Shown here: piece by piece, positions 50,550-59,566 of the stretch | Position numbering within the stretch: position 1 is the stretch's first letter | Layout: each line of letters starts with the position of its first letter | Assembly (NCBI RefSeq): GCF_004745645.1 | Contig: NZ_SRMB01000001.1 | Span: forward strand, 1,240,001-1,304,000 | Direction of reading: 5' to 3' | From: Hymenobacter metallicola | GTDB lineage: Bacteria > Bacteroidota > Bacteroidia > Cytophagales > Hymenobacteraceae | DNA: 64,000 bases | Made by a program: the position numbers and the translations under genes | The notes under the pieces: model-generated | What the model saw: only the letters and a program-made list of their open reading frames with translations | Database searches by the model: none | What the model was told of the DNA's origin: nothing

Positions 50550-52010
50550 ATGAAAGAACTGGAAATTCTGCTTCTGGTTCTCTACGGCCTGTGTCTGGTC
50601 TTTGTACTGGGCTTCAGCCTTACCCAGTTTCACCTCACCCGCCTGGCCCGGCGCGCCTACCGCCGCCCGGCCACTTCGCCCCCGCCGGCGCCCGAGCAGT
50701 GGCCCCGCGTCACGGTACAGCTGCCTATCTACAATGAGTTGTTCGTGGTGGAGCGCATCATCGGGGCCGCCGCGGCCCTCGACTACCCGGCTGACCGGCT
50801 CCACATTCAGGTGCTCGACGACTCGACCGATGAAACCGTGGCCGTAGCCGCTGCCGCCGTGGCCCGCTGCCGGGCCCGGGGCCTGCGCGTCGACCACGTG
50901 CGCCGCCCCAGCCGGCTGGGCTACAAGGCCGGAGCCCTAGCCCACGGCCTGCACGAAACCGACGGGGAGTTCATTGCCATCTTCGACGCCGACTTTGTGC
51001 CCCCGCCCGACTTTCTGCGCCGCACCCTGCCGTACTTTACCGGCCCGGAAATTGGCGTGGTGCAAACGCGCTGGACCCACCTCAACGAAAACGATTCCCT
51101 GCTTACCCAGTTGCAGGCCTTTGGCTTGAATGCCCACTTTCTCATCGAGCAGGTGGGCCGCAACCTGGGCGGGCATTTCATCAACTTTAACGGTACCGGC
51201 GGGGTGTGGCGCCGCCAGTGTATTGCGGGCTCCGGCGGCTGGCAGGCCGATACGCTCACCGAAGATCTGGACCTGAGCTACCGGGCCCAGCTGCACGGCT
51301 GGCAGTTTGTGTATTTGCCCCAGGTGCAGGCCCCGGCCGAGCTGCCCGCCGCCCTCGACGCGCTGAAGTCTCAACAGTTTCGCTGGACCAAGGGCGCAGC
51401 CGAAACGGCTCGTAAGCACCTGGGCCAGGTGCTGCGCTCGGGCCAGAAAACCAGCACCAAGCTCCACGCCACCTTTCACTTGCTCAACAGTACCGTGTTC
51501 GTGGCTATTCTACTTATGGCCCTGCTCAGCGTACCGCTGGTATTCATCCGCGAGTACGTAGCCGAGTTCAAACCCGTATTTCGGCTGGCCTCGGTGTGTA
51601 TTCTGGGCTTTTTGCCACTGATCTACTATTTCTACACCGCCTGGCGGCTCAACGCCCCGCAGGCCAGCACCTGGCAGTTTGTGCCCCGCTTCGCGCTGTT
51701 TCTGGCCGTGTCGATGGGCCTTTCCCTGCACAACAGCCGGGCCGTGTTGGCCGGCTTAGCCCGCCGGCCCACGGCCTTTATCCGGACCCCCAAAATGGGC
51801 CTGATGCAGCCCCTGACGGCCCGTTACCGCAGCAGCAGCGTCAGCGGCCTGACCGTGCTGGAAGGCCTGCTCACCCTGTATTTTCTATTCGGGCTGGGCA
51901 CCGGCTTTTACTTTCGCAACTACGGCCTGCTTCCCTTTCACGGCTTGCTCACGGTAGGCTTCGGAACAATATTCTACTACTCGCTCCGGCATAACCGCAC
52001 GGCCCTATGA
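50550..52010 (+). CDS. Processive family 2 glycosyltransferase (cellulose synthase-like)
   Basis: A 486-residue membrane GT2 with all processive-enzyme motifs: LDDSTDE, FDADFVP, TEDLDLSYR and QQFRW (QxxRW). One N-terminal and about four C-terminal membrane helices form the usual channel. It resembles glucomannan and ceramide/mannosyl synthases rather than bacterial BcsA, since it has no PilZ domain. Its stop overlaps the start of the GT-C gene by 4 bp. Confidence 0.85.
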   Translation: MKELEILLLVLYGLCLVFVLGFSLTQFHLTRLARRAYRRPATSPPPAPEQWPRVTVQLPIYNELFVVERIIGAAAALDYPADRLHIQVLDDSTDETVAVAAAAVARCRARGLRVDHVRRPSRLGYKAGALAHGLHETDGEFIAIFDADFVPPPDFLRRTLPYFTGPEIGVVQTRWTHLNENDSLLTQLQAFGLNAHFLIEQVGRNLGGHFINFNGTGGVWRRQCIAGSGGWQADTLTEDLDLSYRAQLHGWQFVYLPQVQAPAELPAALDALKSQQFRWTKGAAETARKHLGQVLRSGQKTSTKLHATFHLLNSTVFVAILLMALLSVPLVFIREYVAEFKPVFRLASVCILGFLPLIYYFYTAWRLNAPQASTWQFVPRFALFLAVSMGLSLHNSRAVLAGLARRPTAFIRTPKMGLMQPLTARYRSSSVSGLTVLEGLLTLYFLFGLGTGFYFRNYGLLPFHGLLTVGFGTIFYYSLRHNRTAL

Positions 52011-53365
52011 GACGGCGGGTTACGGCGGGCCAGCTGACGGTAGCGCTGCTGAGCCTGGGCGCCTACGCGGTCCTGGCCTATGCCACGCCCCGGGCCCACT
52101 TCGGCCAGCTCCTGGGGCTGTATTCCCTGGCGTTTGGTGCCTACTTCTGGTTGTTGTGGCGCCCCTTGCCCTTGGGCACGGGCCTGCTCGTAGCGCTGGT
52201 CGCCCGCCTGCTGTGGCTGCCCGCTACGCCCGCCTTATCCGACGACTATTACCGGTTTCGCTGGGACGGGGCCCTGGTTGCCAATGGCCAAAATCCGTAC
52301 CGGCACCGCCCCGATGAGCTGGTACCGGTTTCTGACGTGGCCACTGAACCCAGCCCCCTGGCGGCCTTGTCGAGTAAGGAGGCGCGGCAGTTGTATACTC
52401 GGCTGAATTCGCCGCACTACTATTCTGTGTATCCGCCCGTGAGCCAGGCGCTGTTTGGTCTGGGCCACAGCTTGTTCCCAACCACCAAACCGGGTTTTCT
52501 GCTGGTGCTCCGGCTGTACATTCTGGCGGCCGAAACGGTTACCGCGCTGCTGCTGCTGGCGCTGCTGCGGCAATTTGGATTGCCCGCGCAACGGGCTCTG
52601 GATTACCTGCTCAATCCGCTCGTCATCGTGGAACTGAGCGGCAACCTGCACTTCGAAGCCCTGGTGATTTGCGGAGTACTGGCCGCTCTTTGGCTGCTTG
52701 CGCGCGGCCGCCTGGTGCTATCGGCCGGTGTCCTGGCCGGGGCCATAGGCGCCAAGCTGCTGCCCTTGCTGGTCTTGCCCTTGCTACTTCGCCGCCTGGG
52801 CTGGAGACGGTTTCTGCGCTACACTGCCCTGTGCTTGGCAGCAGTGCTGGCGCTTTTTTTACCGTTTCTGTCTGCCGACCTGCTGCAGAACCTGAGCCAC
52901 AGCCTGGATCTGTACTTTCATAAGTTCGAGTTTAATGCCAGCCTCTATTATCTGCTTCGCCTGATCGGTTACTGGTACACGGGCTACAACCAGATTGCCC
53001 GCCTAGGCACGTTGCTGGGCTTGGCAGTGGTAGTGTGGGTGCTCGGCCTGATTTGGCTTGAAAAACGCCCCACACTAGCCTCCTTGCCCCAAACCCTGCT
53101 GCTCACGCTGACCGGCTACTTTGCCCTGGCCACCACGGTGCACCCCTGGTATATTACCTCACTGGTGGCAATGAGCGTGTTTTCGCGCTACCGCTATGCC
53201 CTGGTATGGTCGGCCCTGATTCCGCTATCCTATGCGGCGTATCAAACCAAGACCTACACCGAAAACCTCGGGCTGGTTGGTTTAGAATACGGTGTCGTGG
53301 CCGCCGTACTGTTGTGGGAATACTTCCGCTTAAAAGGCTCAGTTCAGCACTCGGATACGAAGTAA
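52007..53365 (+). CDS. GT-C membrane glycosyltransferase (GT87-like)
   Basis: A 452-residue polytopic membrane protein with about eleven helices. The first outside loop has SDDYYRFRWDGALVANGQNPY, a DDxxRFxWDG motif seen in polyprenyl-phosphate mannosyltransferases. It is translationally coupled to the previous gene (4-bp ATGA overlap). With the GT2 pair it forms a likely pathway: lipid-linked sugar synthesis inside, transfer outside. The acceptor is unknown. Confidence 0.78.
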   Translation: MRRRVTAGQLTVALLSLGAYAVLAYATPRAHFGQLLGLYSLAFGAYFWLLWRPLPLGTGLLVALVARLLWLPATPALSDDYYRFRWDGALVANGQNPYRHRPDELVPVSDVATEPSPLAALSSKEARQLYTRLNSPHYYSVYPPVSQALFGLGHSLFPTTKPGFLLVLRLYILAAETVTALLLLALLRQFGLPAQRALDYLLNPLVIVELSGNLHFEALVICGVLAALWLLARGRLVLSAGVLAGAIGAKLLPLLVLPLLLRRLGWRRFLRYTALCLAAVLALFLPFLSADLLQNLSHSLDLYFHKFEFNASLYYLLRLIGYWYTGYNQIARLGTLLGLAVVVWVLGLIWLEKRPTLASLPQTLLLTLTGYFALATTVHPWYITSLVAMSVFSRYRYALVWSALIPLSYAAYQTKTYTENLGLVGLEYGVVAAVLLWEYFRLKGSVQHSDTK

Positions 53366-53416
53366 AATAAGCTGCAGGGACAGAATACCCGGCTTATGTG
53401 GCCTAATGGCACTTCT

Positions 53417-53932
53417 TTACTCGTACACCTTGGTACCCCGCCGCAGCCACGGACTCCACAAAGCGGAATACGGGTGCACATTGCTGGTGACGCCCTGGGC
53501 ATTATACACCGGCAGCCCTTCGTTTACCCACTGAAAAATACCACCATACAGGTTCCGCACCTGGGTAAAGCCCAGGGCTTTTAACTGCTCCCCGACCCGC
53601 TCACTGCGGTAGCCCACCGAGCAATACACCACTATTTTCTGGTCGCGGGGCAACTCGCTGAATGAGGCTTTATCGTAGTGGTCAAAGTCTACAAACCGGG
53701 CTCCCTGCAAGTGACTCACCTTGTATTCGGCCGGGGTACGCGTGTCCAGTACCACAATGGTACCGGGCTGTTTCTGCAGCTCCTGGGCCAGGACGGCGGG
53801 CCGCACGGTAGGCACGGTACCTTTATAGAGCGTCCGCAGCAGCTGCGTATAAGCCGGGTTGTCACCCGACTGCGCGCTGCTCCCGCAGGCCGCCGTGAGC
53901 AGGCTCAGCACGCTGCAGGCAAGTCGTTTCAT
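53417..53932 (-). CDS. Rhodanese-like lipoprotein
   Basis: A 171-residue lipoprotein (lipobox TAAC, Cys 16). The rhodanese domain is full (LDTRTPAEYKVSHLQGARF, active-site Cys 104 in VVYCSVGYRSE, GGIFQWVNEGLPV). It may carry persulfide sulfur in the periplasm or on the outer membrane. It follows the AhpD-like gene but is separated from it by a terminator. Confidence 0.88.
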   Translation of the reverse strand: MKRLACSVLSLLTAACGSSAQSGDNPAYTQLLRTLYKGTVPTVRPAVLAQELQKQPGTIVVLDTRTPAEYKVSHLQGARFVDFDHYDKASFSELPRDQKIVVYCSVGYRSERVGEQLKALGFTQVRNLYGGIFQWVNEGLPVYNAQGVTSNVHPYSALWSPWLRRGTKVYE

Positions 53933-53948
53933 ATTCGTAGTTCGTAAG

Positions 53949-53993
53949 GAAAAAACCCGGTGAGCCACAGTGTATGGGCGGCCCACCGGGTTT
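53949..53993 (-). terminator. Terminator after the AhpD-like gene
   Basis: AAACCCGGTG and its complement form a 10-bp stem, with a T tract on the minus strand. Confidence 0.75.
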
Positions 53994-54005
53994 CTAATTC
54001 CTTGC

Positions 54006-54344
54006 TTACATGGATAATTCCTTGGCCTTGTTCATCATCTGCACGCCATGAACCAGGGCGGCCCCGCCTTTGATGGCCGCGGCCACGTGCACGGCTTCCA
54101 TCATCTGAGCTTCGTCGGCGCCTTTCTGCAGCGAATCGGAAGTGTAGGCATCAATGCAATACGGGCACTGCACCGCGTGGGCCACAGCCAGGGCTATAAG
54201 CGACTTTTCCCGCTCGGTCAGAGCGCCTTCCTTGAAAACCTCGCCGTAGTACTCGAAGAACTTACGGCCCAGTTCAGGCTGCCACTCCGAGATGTTACCA
54301 AATTTGGCCAGGTCGCCGGGATTGTAATAGGTTGACTTTTCCAT
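54006..54344 (-). CDS. Carboxymuconolactone decarboxylase/AhpD-like protein
   Basis: A 112-residue helical protein of the CMD/AhpD family with the redox CxxC in QCPYCIDAY (Cys 60 and 63) and the EAVHVAAAIKGG helix. The pattern resembles the peroxidase-like proteins associated with arsenosugar biosynthesis, but no arsenic genes are nearby. It may assist peroxide or disulfide reduction. It lies 95 bp downstream of the H-NOX gene. Confidence 0.82.
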   Translation of the reverse strand: MEKSTYYNPGDLAKFGNISEWQPELGRKFFEYYGEVFKEGALTEREKSLIALAVAHAVQCPYCIDAYTSDSLQKGADEAQMMEAVHVAAAIKGGAALVHGVQMMNKAKELSM

Positions 54345-54439
54345 AAGGGAAGCGAAATACGGGGCTTACCAGCCCAGAGTGGAAGAAAAATGAGCAGTCT
54401 TGGGACTCACGAGTCCAACTTCAACAAGGCATCGAAGGG

Positions 54440-54979
54440 CTACCGCTGCCGAACCCGAATTACGACTTTTTCCTCGTGTTCATTGGACAGAGGCGTGACC
54501 TCAATTTCGTCGGTTTCATCAAAGTAAGCGGCCAGCCCGCGGATGATACCCACGGCCAGGGCTCCCATGCGCCGCTCCGACTCATACTCGACCTTTAATT
54601 CCTTTTCTGCCACACGGGTCACGTGCAGAATGGGCGGGCGGGTGCCGGGGGCATCGCGCCGCACGGCCCCGTGCATCGCGTCTTCGGTGTGCTCTATCAT
54701 GTCGAGCGTGCCCCAGCCGGGCTGCACGTAGCGCTTGTAGACCAGCATTAGGTCGGGCACCAGAAACTCGCCGAATTTTTCCTGTAACTGCTCGGCCGGG
54801 ATGCCGGTCATTTCGGCCGCCTGCCCCACCAGGGCATAGATATGCGCATCCGGATATACCTCGTCCATGGCAAAATCGGCACTGTGCAGCCCCGAGAGCT
54901 CCACTAGCCGTAGCCAGGTGCTATGGTCGTACTGGGTTTGAACAAAACGTTTGAGCAGATTGAAAATGGAGCCGTGCAC
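54440..54979 (-). CDS. Stand-alone H-NOX (heme NO-binding) protein
   Basis: A 179-residue H-NOX domain starting at a GTG (MHGSIFNLLKRFV). The proximal heme ligand is His 103 in EDAMHGAVRR and the heme-anchoring motif YxSxR is Y132-E-S-E-R136, with the same spacing as Thermoanaerobacter H-NOX. The helix after YxSxR has no Tyr, so by analogy it should bind NO rather than O2. There is no kinase, cyclase or transmembrane part. Its output partner is not obvious; the next gene is an AhpD-like protein. Confidence 0.88.
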   Translation of the reverse strand: MHGSIFNLLKRFVQTQYDHSTWLRLVELSGLHSADFAMDEVYPDAHIYALVGQAAEMTGIPAEQLQEKFGEFLVPDLMLVYKRYVQPGWGTLDMIEHTEDAMHGAVRRDAPGTRPPILHVTRVAEKELKVEYESERRMGALAVGIIRGLAAYFDETDEIEVTPLSNEHEEKVVIRVRQR

Positions 54980-55001
54980 GAAAAAAAGAGAATGGTTATG
55001 G

Positions 55002-55009
55002 CAAAGCTA
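55002..55009 (-). promoter_or_regulatory. -7 box of the H-NOX gene
   Basis: The minus strand reads TAGCTTTG, an exact TAnnTTTG match, 22 bases before the GTG start. Confidence 0.55.
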
Positions 55010-55065
55010 CTCATACCCGTAGCTTCTACCGTTTAGTTGGCTATGCGAGAGGACTCCGAATAAGA

Positions 55066-55109
55066 AAAGCCCTGGAAAAAGCCCATAGCAGTGCTTTTTC
55101 CAGGGCTTT
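55066..55109 (-). terminator. Terminator after the anti-sigma gene
   Basis: A perfect 17-bp stem (AAAGCCCTGGAAAAAGC with its complement) and a 10-nt loop. It lies 17 bp past the anti-sigma stop. Confidence 0.85.
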
Positions 55110-55125
55110 AACAACCTATGTTTTA

Positions 55126-55986
55126 TTAAAACCGGCCGATTACGGTCATGGTTTCCATCGTGGGGTTTTCGCTGCCGCCTTCCGGCTCAACCGTCATGGC
55201 GAAGGCTTCGGCATTGGCCACATTTTTCATTAGCTGCAAACTGTCGCCGGCGGTTGTGGCGGCAGCCAGCATCCCGGCGTCCACCGGCTTGCCTTTGTCC
55301 ATGGCCCAGAGCTGGTACTGCTTGCCCTGAGGCAGCGTAGGCAGGTTACGAACGTCCACGTACACGGCTTTGGTCGCCGTATTATACAATACGCGGGCCT
55401 TGGCCTGGGGCGCGGCCGGCGTACCGGCCAGCTCTACTGCCTTAAACTGCTCACTGCGCAGCACGGCCAGCTCCTGGGTTCGGGTCGAAAGCCGTTTTTC
55501 CACGGCCTGCATGGTCGAGGCTACCCGCGTCTGGTCGGCCTGCAAAGCCACCAGCTGCGTCTCGCTCTCCTTCCACCGATTGTACAAAATCAGGTTAGCG
55601 GCCGCGCTAAGCACCAGCAACGCCACCGAAGCCGCCATCATCCAATTAAAGCCGGATGGTGCAATTTCTTCCTGCGGGGCGGAGCTGATGGGCCGCACGA
55701 CTGTTTCCGCCACTGGCGCTATCGGGAGTTCAGTTGCCGAAGTCGTAGCGCCTTGGTGAATAGCAGCCTGCCAGCCGGCCAGCACCCGTTCGCGCATACC
55801 GGCCGGAGGTTCTTGCGTATGAGCCTGGGCATACGAGTCCAAGCCGTGCTGGATGAGGTCCAGCTCCTGCCGAATTTCTGGATATTGGGCCGCCAGGCGC
55901 TCCACGTCGGCGCGCTGCGCCTCGTCGAGTACGCCCAGGGCGTATTCTTCCAAAATACCGGATTCGATGTATTCCTGAGTATTCAC
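55126..55986 (-). CDS. Anti-sigma-K-type factor (RskA-like)
   Basis: A 286-residue protein. The cytoplasmic N-terminus (about 1-75) has the anti-sigma helix pattern (EEYALGVLDEAQRADVERL), one membrane helix lies near residues 116-135, a coiled-coil region follows (145-185), and the C-terminus (about 195-285) is an RskA-type periplasmic domain with KQYQLWAMDKGKPVDAG and VEPEGGSENPT. It would hold the sigma factor inactive until the periplasmic domain is cut. It starts 2 bp after the sigma gene's stop. Confidence 0.88.
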   Translation of the reverse strand: MNTQEYIESGILEEYALGVLDEAQRADVERLAAQYPEIRQELDLIQHGLDSYAQAHTQEPPAGMRERVLAGWQAAIHQGATTSATELPIAPVAETVVRPISSAPQEEIAPSGFNWMMAASVALLVLSAAANLILYNRWKESETQLVALQADQTRVASTMQAVEKRLSTRTQELAVLRSEQFKAVELAGTPAAPQAKARVLYNTATKAVYVDVRNLPTLPQGKQYQLWAMDKGKPVDAGMLAAATTAGDSLQLMKNVANAEAFAMTVEPEGGSENPTMETMTVIGRF

Positions 55987-55988
55987 GG

Positions 55989-56552
55989 TTATCGAATCAG
56001 TTTTGCTAGTACTTTGATGGCCGCCCGGGCCCGGGTTTTCACCGTGCCGAGCGGAAGGTTGAGTTCTTCAGCCACTTCGCTTTGTGTAAATCCGCCAAAA
56101 TAAAGCAGGTCAATGATTTGCTTTTGCTCCGGAGCAAGTTTGGTGGTCATTTCCTGCAGACCAATATGCTCAGGTCGGAACGTGGGAGTAGCGGCCTGGC
56201 GCAGCGCGGCACTTTCTTCAATGGGCTGCGTGCGACTACCTACGCGGTATTGTCGAGAGCGGATTTTGTCGATGGCTAAATTACGCGAAACATTTAGCAC
56301 CCAGGTAAACAACCGGCCTTTGCTGGCATCGTAGGACTGAAACGAATGCCAGATTTTGACCAGACTTTCCTGCAGGACGTCTTCGGCAATTTCCTCTTTC
56401 TTGACAATGCGCAGGATGACGCCGTAGAGGGCCGATGAATACTTGTCGTAAAACAGCGTCATGGCCGACTCATCTCGGTCGCGTAGTCGCTGCACGAGCA
56501 GGTCCTCGGAAATAGATGTCGGTGATTCGGGAGTGGTGGGAGACACAGGCAA
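55989..56552 (-). CDS. ECF sigma factor, SigK-type
   Basis: A 187-residue sigma factor with region 2 (EEIAEDVLQESLVKIWHSF, FTWVLNVSRNLAIDKIRSR) and region 4 (LAPEQKQIIDLLYFGGFTQSEVAEELNLPLGTVKTRARAAIK; split here across the C-terminal 60 residues). It forms an operon with the RskA-like gene. The start is either TTG 56552 or GTG 56546; no ATG fits. A near-consensus -7 box lies about 47 bases upstream. Confidence 0.88.
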   Translation of the reverse strand: MPVSPTTPESPTSISEDLLVQRLRDRDESAMTLFYDKYSSALYGVILRIVKKEEIAEDVLQESLVKIWHSFQSYDASKGRLFTWVLNVSRNLAIDKIRSRQYRVGSRTQPIEESAALRQAATPTFRPEHIGLQEMTTKLAPEQKQIIDLLYFGGFTQSEVAEELNLPLGTVKTRARAAIKVLAKLIR

Positions 56553-56598
56553 CAGCTAGGAAGGGCCGGCAGCACGCTACTACGCGCCACTGATGAGA

Positions 56599-56606
56599 CG
56601 AAAGTA
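56599..56606 (-). promoter_or_regulatory. Near-consensus -7 box of the SigK-type gene
   Basis: The minus strand reads TACTTTCG, one base off TAnnTTTG. Confidence 0.4.
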
Positions 56607-56781
56607 CACTTAAAACCTTATTTCGCAGTATACAGCCTCAGTTGGAGCTGCACACGGCGGCGTAGCCCGGGGGCTAAGGATGAGCTTCACGCAAAGCTAC
56701 ATTACGTGAACCCTATGTTCAGCCTAACAGTACGGTTACTTACTTGTTTTCGATAATTCTCCGCTCTTTTTTCCTTTTTTG

Positions 56782-58179
56782 ATGGCTATTGAGTCTTTTA
56801 ACCCTTACACCGGCAAAGTGCTCCGGCGCTTCCGGGCCTTTTCCTGGCCCAAAACCGAGCGTATTCTGGCCCAGGCCGCCCGCGCGGCGGTTTCGTGGCG
56901 GGACTCGACTTTTGCCGAACGAAGCCGCCTGATGCACCGCGCCGCCGACCTGCTGCGCCAGCGGCAGGAGGAACTGGCCCGCCTCATGGCCCTGGAAATG
57001 GGCAAGCCCGTAACCGACGGCCGGGCCGAAATCCAGAAGTGCGCCCTGACCTGCGACTACTACGCCGACCACGCCGAAGAATTCCTGCGCGACGAGGAAA
57101 TCAAGACCGAGGCCCGCCGCAGCTTTATTGCCCACGAGCCCTTGGGCGTGGTGCTGGCCATTATGCCCTGGAACTTCCCGTTCTGGCAGGTTATCCGCTT
57201 CGCCGCCCCGGCCCTGATGGCCGGCAACGTGGGGCTCTTAAAGCACGCCTCCAACGTACCGCAGTGCGCCCTGGCCCTGGAAAGCGTCTTCCACGACGCG
57301 GGCTTCCCTCCCGCTACCTTCCGCACTTTGCTCATTGGCTCGGACCTGGTGGAAAAGCTGCTGCAGGACGACCGGGTGAAAGCCGCCACGCTGACGGGCA
57401 GTGAGCTGGCCGGCTCCCAGGTGGCGGCTACGGCCGGGGCCCAGATCAAGAAAACGGTACTCGAGCTGGGCGGCTCCGACCCGTTTATCGTGCTGGCCGA
57501 CGCCGACCTGGAGCTGGCCGCCAAAACCGCGGCCCAAGCCCGCATGGTCAACTCGGGGCAGAGCTGCATTGCGGCCAAGCGCTTTATCGTGGAGAAGTCG
57601 GTGGTGAAGCCCTTTGTGAACCAGCTCAAAACCCACCTGCTGGCCTTGCGCACCGGCGACCCACTCGACGAAGCTACCCAGTACGGCCCCCTGGCCCGCC
57701 CCGACCTGGCCGACGAACTGACCAAGCAAGTCGAGGACTCGGTGCAAGCCGGGGCCCGGGTGGAGCTGTTTGGGGGCCAGAGCAAGCCCGGTACCGCCCT
57801 GTTCCGGCCCATGATCCTTGCCAACGTGAAGCCCGGGCAGCCCGCCTACTACGAGGAGCTGTTCGGGCCCGTGGCCCTCATTTTCGAAGCCCGCGACGAA
57901 GCCGATGCCGTGCGCCTAGCCAACGACTCGCGCTTCGGCCTGGGCGCCTCTATCTGGACCCGGGACCAGCAGCGGGGCGAAGCCCTGGCCCGCCGCATCG
58001 AGTCGGGAGCAGTGTTTGTGAATGCCATGGTCAAGTCGTCGCCGGAAATGCCCTTCGGTGGCGTTAAAAAGTCGGGCTACGGCCGGGAGCTGTCCTACCT
58101 GGGCATCCGCGAGTTTGTCAACCAAAAAAGCATTTGGGTAGCCGGCGAAGCGCCGGTAGCGAAGAAAAAAGTGGAATAG
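56782..58179 (+). CDS. NAD(P)-dependent aldehyde dehydrogenase (succinate-semialdehyde dehydrogenase type)
   Basis: A 465-residue ALDH. The catalytic residues are visible: Asn 131 in PWNFPFW, Glu 228 in LELGGSDPF and Cys 262 in NSGQSCIAAKR. The group is closest to YneI/GabD succinate-semialdehyde dehydrogenases. ATG 56782 is the start; a TTG just before it is less likely. The gene is single and not in a clear pathway cluster. Confidence 0.9.
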   Translation: MAIESFNPYTGKVLRRFRAFSWPKTERILAQAARAAVSWRDSTFAERSRLMHRAADLLRQRQEELARLMALEMGKPVTDGRAEIQKCALTCDYYADHAEEFLRDEEIKTEARRSFIAHEPLGVVLAIMPWNFPFWQVIRFAAPALMAGNVGLLKHASNVPQCALALESVFHDAGFPPATFRTLLIGSDLVEKLLQDDRVKAATLTGSELAGSQVAATAGAQIKKTVLELGGSDPFIVLADADLELAAKTAAQARMVNSGQSCIAAKRFIVEKSVVKPFVNQLKTHLLALRTGDPLDEATQYGPLARPDLADELTKQVEDSVQAGARVELFGGQSKPGTALFRPMILANVKPGQPAYYEELFGPVALIFEARDEADAVRLANDSRFGLGASIWTRDQQRGEALARRIESGAVFVNAMVKSSPEMPFGGVKKSGYGRELSYLGIREFVNQKSIWVAGEAPVAKKKVE

Positions 58180-58211
58180 GCTTTTGTAAGGTGGGGAAGG
58201 TGCTGCCCAGC

Positions 58212-58979
58212 TTAACAATATCCCAGCAGCTTGTAAGTCAGGTAGCCGGTGATTTCGTGGACCAGGTGGCTCCAGCGGCCGAAGGCACTGGCATCGGGCA
58301 GCCAGTAGCTGATGGTGAGGCGTAGCGGGTTGGAAGAGCGGTAATCGGCAGGGAAAGGCGTAGGCCGGAAGCCCACCTTGGTGAAGCAGCCCAGGGCCCG
58401 GCGCTGGTGAAAGGCCGAGGTAACCAGCACGATGCTCTTAATATCGGGGTGGCGAGCCAGCAGGGCCTTGGTGTTCAGGGCATTTTCGCGGGTATTGCGG
58501 CTTTGCTCCTCCAGCAGGATACGCTGGCGCGGCACGCCCGCCAGCCGCAGCAGGGTGGCCAGGTCGTGGGCTTCGGTATGGGCGACCTGCCGCACCGACC
58601 CCGACCCGCCGCTGACAATGATATACTTGATGCGCCCGGCCCGGTAGAGCCACAGGGCGTTGGTAAGCCGGTCGGCCCCCTCGCCCAGATATACCCGGTC
58701 GTGGGGCGACTTGGCCGTTTGGGTAATACCGCTCAGCAGTACCCCCGCGTCGTGGGGAGCCACGCTGCTTAGGCGTACGGCGGGCATTTCCCAGGCCAGG
58801 TAGGCCTCGTTGGCTAAGCCGGCATTGGTACCAATAAAGGCCAGCCCCAGGGCGGCCAGCAGAAAGCCGCGCTGGCGCCGGGGGTGCCGGCGGCTGAGCA
58901 AGGCGGCAGCCAGCAGGGCCAGCAGCCACACGGCGGGCTGCAGCACAAACGGCAGAATTTTGGAGGCAAGAAAAAACAC
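58212..58979 (-). CDS. YdcF/SanA-family (DUF218) membrane protein
   Basis: A 255-residue protein with two N-terminal membrane helices (LPFVLQPAVWLLALLAAALL, then GFLLAALGLAFIGT) and a DUF218 domain at about residues 80-230. The domain contains GVLLSGITQT, IIVSGGSGSVRQVAHTEAHDL, LEEQSRNTRENALNTKALL and VLVTSAFHQRRA. This family includes ElyC and SanA, tied to envelope polysaccharide. The start is GTG 58979, just before the first helix; the frame runs on to 59165 with unconvincing residues. Confidence 0.82.
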   Translation of the reverse strand: MFFLASKILPFVLQPAVWLLALLAAALLSRRHPRRQRGFLLAALGLAFIGTNAGLANEAYLAWEMPAVRLSSVAPHDAGVLLSGITQTAKSPHDRVYLGEGADRLTNALWLYRAGRIKYIIVSGGSGSVRQVAHTEAHDLATLLRLAGVPRQRILLEEQSRNTRENALNTKALLARHPDIKSIVLVTSAFHQRRALGCFTKVGFRPTPFPADYRSSNPLRLTISYWLPDASAFGRWSHLVHEITGYLTYKLLGYC

Positions 58980-59086
58980 GGCGGCGAAACTAGGGCAAAT
59001 TACCGGACAACTGCCCCTACCAAGGAAGAAACCAGCGCAGAAAACAGGTGGCGCGGCCCCTGTGCCCGGCTCTACCCGCGGCCGGA

Positions 59087-59443
59087 CTAGTTGTTTTGAG
59101 GCAAAAACTCGCGCAGCCGCTCCAGCATACCATGCACCTCGGCTTCGGTGGTGAGCGTGTCGCACTCCAGTACCTTGCCCTGGCAGTAGCTGACAAAGAA
59201 CGGAGCTACTTTCTGCTGCATCAGCTTCTTGGCCACGGGGCTTTCCTCCGAGGCCAGGCGCAGAAACAAGATAGTTTCGTAGGGCTTGTCGTCGGCAAAT
59301 TTGCTGAAAGGCGGCGCCAGCTGCTCACAGACGGCGCAGTTGTCTGAGGTAAACTTGGCAAACACCTTCATATGGTCGTGGGTGTAGCGGCGCAGACCTT
59401 CGTCGTTGGTATCATAGATGCGCTGGCGGTCGGCTTCTTGCAT
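59087..59443 (-). CDS. Thioredoxin-like protein
   Basis: A 118-residue cytoplasmic thioredoxin fold. The active site is CAVC (Cys 36-39) instead of CGPC, and the cis-Pro loop reads VAPFFV. The unusual middle residues suggest a shifted redox potential and perhaps a dedicated partner. It has no signal peptide. It sits between the YdcF and DUF885 genes on the same strand. Confidence 0.8.
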   Translation of the reverse strand: MQEADRQRIYDTNDEGLRRYTHDHMKVFAKFTSDNCAVCEQLAPPFSKFADDKPYETILFLRLASEESPVAKKLMQQKVAPFFVSYCQGKVLECDTLTTEAEVHGMLERLREFLPQNN

Positions 59444-59507
59444 AAGGGGCAGTAGTTGGGCTAGATGGGTAGTACGGGGGCGGGCAAGGTCAGCACGCAG
59501 ACAACAA

Positions 59508-59540
59508 AAGCCGCCCCGGAAATTCCAACCGGGGCGGCTT
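59508..59540 (-). terminator. Terminator after the DUF885 gene
   Basis: A 12-bp GC-rich stem (AAGCCGCCCCGG with its complement) and 9-nt loop, followed on the minus strand by TTTGTTGT. Confidence 0.75.
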
Positions 59541-59566
59541 GGCAGCTGAATTCTGGTGCTACCCGC

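Noticed and set aside
54006..54344. Arsenosugar-associated role for the AhpD-like protein
   Set aside because: Its sequence pattern resembles that group, but no arsenic methylation or radical SAM gene lies in the window.
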